Of a DNA stretch of 6,845 nt, positions 5,571-6,845 are shown piece after piece (within the stretch, counting starts at the first letter, position 1; every line of letters starts with the position of its first letter). Below the pieces are notes generated by a model. That model was given only the letters and a program-made list of their open reading frames with translations. It searched no databases and was not told the DNA's origin. This DNA is from Sulfidibacterium sp036244975 (GTDB lineage Bacteria; Bacteroidota; Bacteroidia; Bacteroidales; F082): positions 1 to 6,845 of the forward strand of contig BTTE01000088.1 in the NCBI GenBank assembly GCA_036244975.1, given 5' to 3'. Position numbers and translations under genes: made by a program.

Positions 5571-6644
5571 ATGAGCAAAACAGTTAAGTATCAGTTATTT
5601 TCGGATCCCTGGCATTACTATGGAGAAATGCTTAATGACATCGATGCAGCACAGGAATATATCTGTCTGGAGACTTTTCGTATAGGAAATGATGTTATGG
5701 GTGAACGTTTCAGGGATAAGCTTACCGACGCCGCACAAAGAGGGGTGGAGACAAAACTACTCATCGATTACTGGGGAGCGGGAAATACACGCTCCGGTTT
5801 TTTCGATAAGTTTATTCAGGCCGGCGGAGAGGTCAGGTTCTTTAAAAAGATAAAATACAATTTTGATTTTTTCACCCGGAGCCACCGGAGAAACCACAGG
5901 AAACTATTACTTATTGATGACAAAATAAGTTATATCGGCTCATCAAACATTACAGGTTACAACTTAAACTGGCGCGAATCAGTTTTGCGTATGGAAGGTG
6001 AAATCACTCCGGTTTTTAAAAAACTTTTTTTTCAGGACTATAAGATTTATAATCGTTATATTTTCAGTAAGGCTTATTACACACGTCCTGTAAAATACGA
6101 AAACTTTGAGATTATCAGGGATGTTCCCCTTATTACCAAGAAAAAGATTAACAATAAATTTATATTTTACATAAAACAGGCCGGGGAAACCATCGATATA
6201 GAAACGCCCTATTTTCTTCCGGGTTTCATGCTTCGCAAAAGTCTGACGGATGCCGTCCAAAGAGGGGTGAAAATTAATATCTTTTTACCTAAAAAATCGG
6301 ATGTAAACCTCGTGGATATTCTCCGGAACAAATACCTCGGACCGCTGGCAAAGAAGGGTATCAATTTCCTGTTTTTTGAACCTAACAACCTCCACGCCAA
6401 GCTGTTTCTTGTGGATAAAAAAATTTTTGGCATAGGTTCTTCCAATTTCGATTACCGTAGTTTCCGTTATATGTTTGAAATTATGTTATTTGGAGACCAA
6501 AAAGAAATCTCCGAACAGGTTGTCCGGCACGTAAAGGAAACCCAAAAATCATCCATACCTTTTGTATATAAACAGTGGAAAAAGCGTCCTCCCATCGAGA
6601 AGTTTTTTGAATGGTTACTCCTCCCTTTCCGGCATCTTTTGTAA
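5571..6644 (+). CDS. Phospholipase D/cardiolipin synthase-like enzyme (ClsB type)
   Basis: The 357-residue protein has two complete HKD catalytic motifs: HRKLLLID...GSSN at residues 109-126 and HAKLFLVD...GSSN at 275-292. Both keep His, Lys and Asp at the spacing HxKx4Dx6GSxN. Two PLD domains in one chain, each with the preceding RGVETKLLIDYWG or RGVKINIFLP strand, are typical of bacterial cardiolipin synthases and phosphatidyltransferases, which join or exchange phospholipid head groups through a phospho-histidine intermediate. There are no N-terminal membrane helices, as in ClsB rather than ClsA. A C-terminal stretch of aromatic and basic residues (FFEWLLLPFRHLL) may touch the membrane (inference). 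The frame is open from a GTG at 5508 and has an ATG at 5544, but ATG 5571 places the start just before the first conserved strand. It follows the TPR gene by 125 bases. Other PLD-type transferase activities cannot be excluded. Confidence 0.88.
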   Translation: MSKTVKYQLFSDPWHYYGEMLNDIDAAQEYICLETFRIGNDVMGERFRDKLTDAAQRGVETKLLIDYWGAGNTRSGFFDKFIQAGGEVRFFKKIKYNFDFFTRSHRRNHRKLLLIDDKISYIGSSNITGYNLNWRESVLRMEGEITPVFKKLFFQDYKIYNRYIFSKAYYTRPVKYENFEIIRDVPLITKKKINNKFIFYIKQAGETIDIETPYFLPGFMLRKSLTDAVQRGVKINIFLPKKSDVNLVDILRNKYLGPLAKKGINFLFFEPNNLHAKLFLVDKKIFGIGSSNFDYRSFRYMFEIMLFGDQKEISEQVVRHVKETQKSSIPFVYKQWKKRPPIEKFFEWLLLPFRHLL

Positions 6645-6682
6645 ATGTTATCTTCAGGCCGGTGATTGGGAGCAGCAAGCTG

Positions 6683-6703
6683 AATATCAAATATACTGAT
6701 ATT
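6683..6703. repeat. 7-bp inverted repeat downstream of the PLD gene
   Basis: AATATCA (6683-6689) and TGATATT (6697-6703) pair perfectly around a seven-base loop, 38 bases after the PLD stop codon. It is AT-rich with no T-run behind it, so it is a weak terminator candidate. It lies just before the promoter-like CACCTTTG at 6707-6714 and could equally be an operator for a gene that once followed. Confidence 0.3.
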
Positions 6704-6728
6704 AAACACCTTTGCAACCCTCTAAGTA

Positions 6729-6845
6729 GGGCCTGCTGAAAAACACCATATTACATGATAATCAATAAGATACATTAAACTTAGTAACTTCAAATGCAAG
6801 GTTTTTGACTGAAATGTGTTAATTTCCCTGCATTTTTTATTTAGT
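6729..6845. mobile_element. Possible left end of an insertion sequence running off the window
   Basis: GGGCCTGCTGAAAAA at 6729-6743 resembles, from memory, the terminal inverted repeats of transposons whose ends read GGxxTGCTGAAAAA. After it come about 100 AT-rich non-coding bases, as would be expected between an IS end and its transposase start. That stretch includes an imperfect 10-bp inverted repeat (6792-6801 with 6826-6835, one mismatch, 24-base loop) ending in a run of six T, which resembles a terminator blocking incoming transcription. No transposase coding sequence or second end is visible, so this remains an inference. Alternatively the 6792-6838 structure is simply the terminator of the PLD gene. 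Confidence 0.35.

Noticed and set aside
5979..6717. Several minus-strand open frames of 78-93 codons within and after the PLD gene
   Set aside because: They overlap the intact PLD coding sequence in other frames, have no recognisable motifs and no promoter-like boxes.
1..6845. CRISPR array, tRNA or rRNA genes, toxin-antitoxin, phage-defence or biosynthetic cluster
   Set aside because: No spaced direct repeats, cloverleaf or rRNA-like stretches were seen. The coding content is housekeeping plus two envelope genes, so I do not claim a new system.

Overview
The window looks like chromosomal DNA of a member of the Bacteroidota, probably a Bacteroidales/Marinilabiliales-type environmental lineage. 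The reasons are: promoter-like boxes matching the phylum's -7 consensus TAnnTTTG, start codons without clear Shine-Dalgarno sequences, a yicC-gmk-nadD cluster typical of the phylum, and a secreted TPR protein with a C-terminal membrane anchor of the kind common in Bacteroidota sensor proteins. The rank below phylum is a guess.

Layout. Positions 1-202 are non-coding leader. A small membrane-anchored protein of unknown function lies at 203-487 (+). Positions 488-720 separate convergent genes and hold three consecutive inverted repeats. From 3859 down to 721 on the minus strand runs a compact four-gene operon: yicC (endoribonuclease family), gmk (guanylate kinase, overlapping yicC at a TAATG junction), a zinc-independent medium-chain dehydrogenase/reductase, and nadD (NAD biosynthesis). 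A heptanucleotide tandem repeat overlaps the dehydrogenase stop codon just upstream of nadD. Positions 3860-4029 are a divergent promoter region with one good -7 box facing each way. On the plus strand follow a secreted eight-repeat TPR protein that ends just after its transmembrane helix (4030-5445) and an intact two-HKD phospholipase D/cardiolipin synthase-like enzyme (5571-6644). The last 200 bases hold a small hairpin, a promoter-like box, and what may be the left end of an insertion sequence running off the window.

How the genes fit together. The minus-strand operon is housekeeping: RNA processing or turnover (YicC), GMP to GDP (Gmk) and NaMN to NaAD (NadD), with an oxidoreductase placed between gmk and nadD. 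The plus-strand genes concern the envelope: a TPR protein that looks like the sensor half of a two-component or LuxR-type regulator without an output domain, then a phospholipid-synthesis-type enzyme. Several genes have start codons later than the longest open frame, and I give the preferred starts.

I see no convincing new multi-gene system. The points most worth a second look are the truncated-looking TPR sensor beside the PLD gene, the near-leaderless promoter/start geometry in the divergent region, the heptamer repeat before nadD, the hairpin cluster at 614-703 and the possible IS end at 6729.
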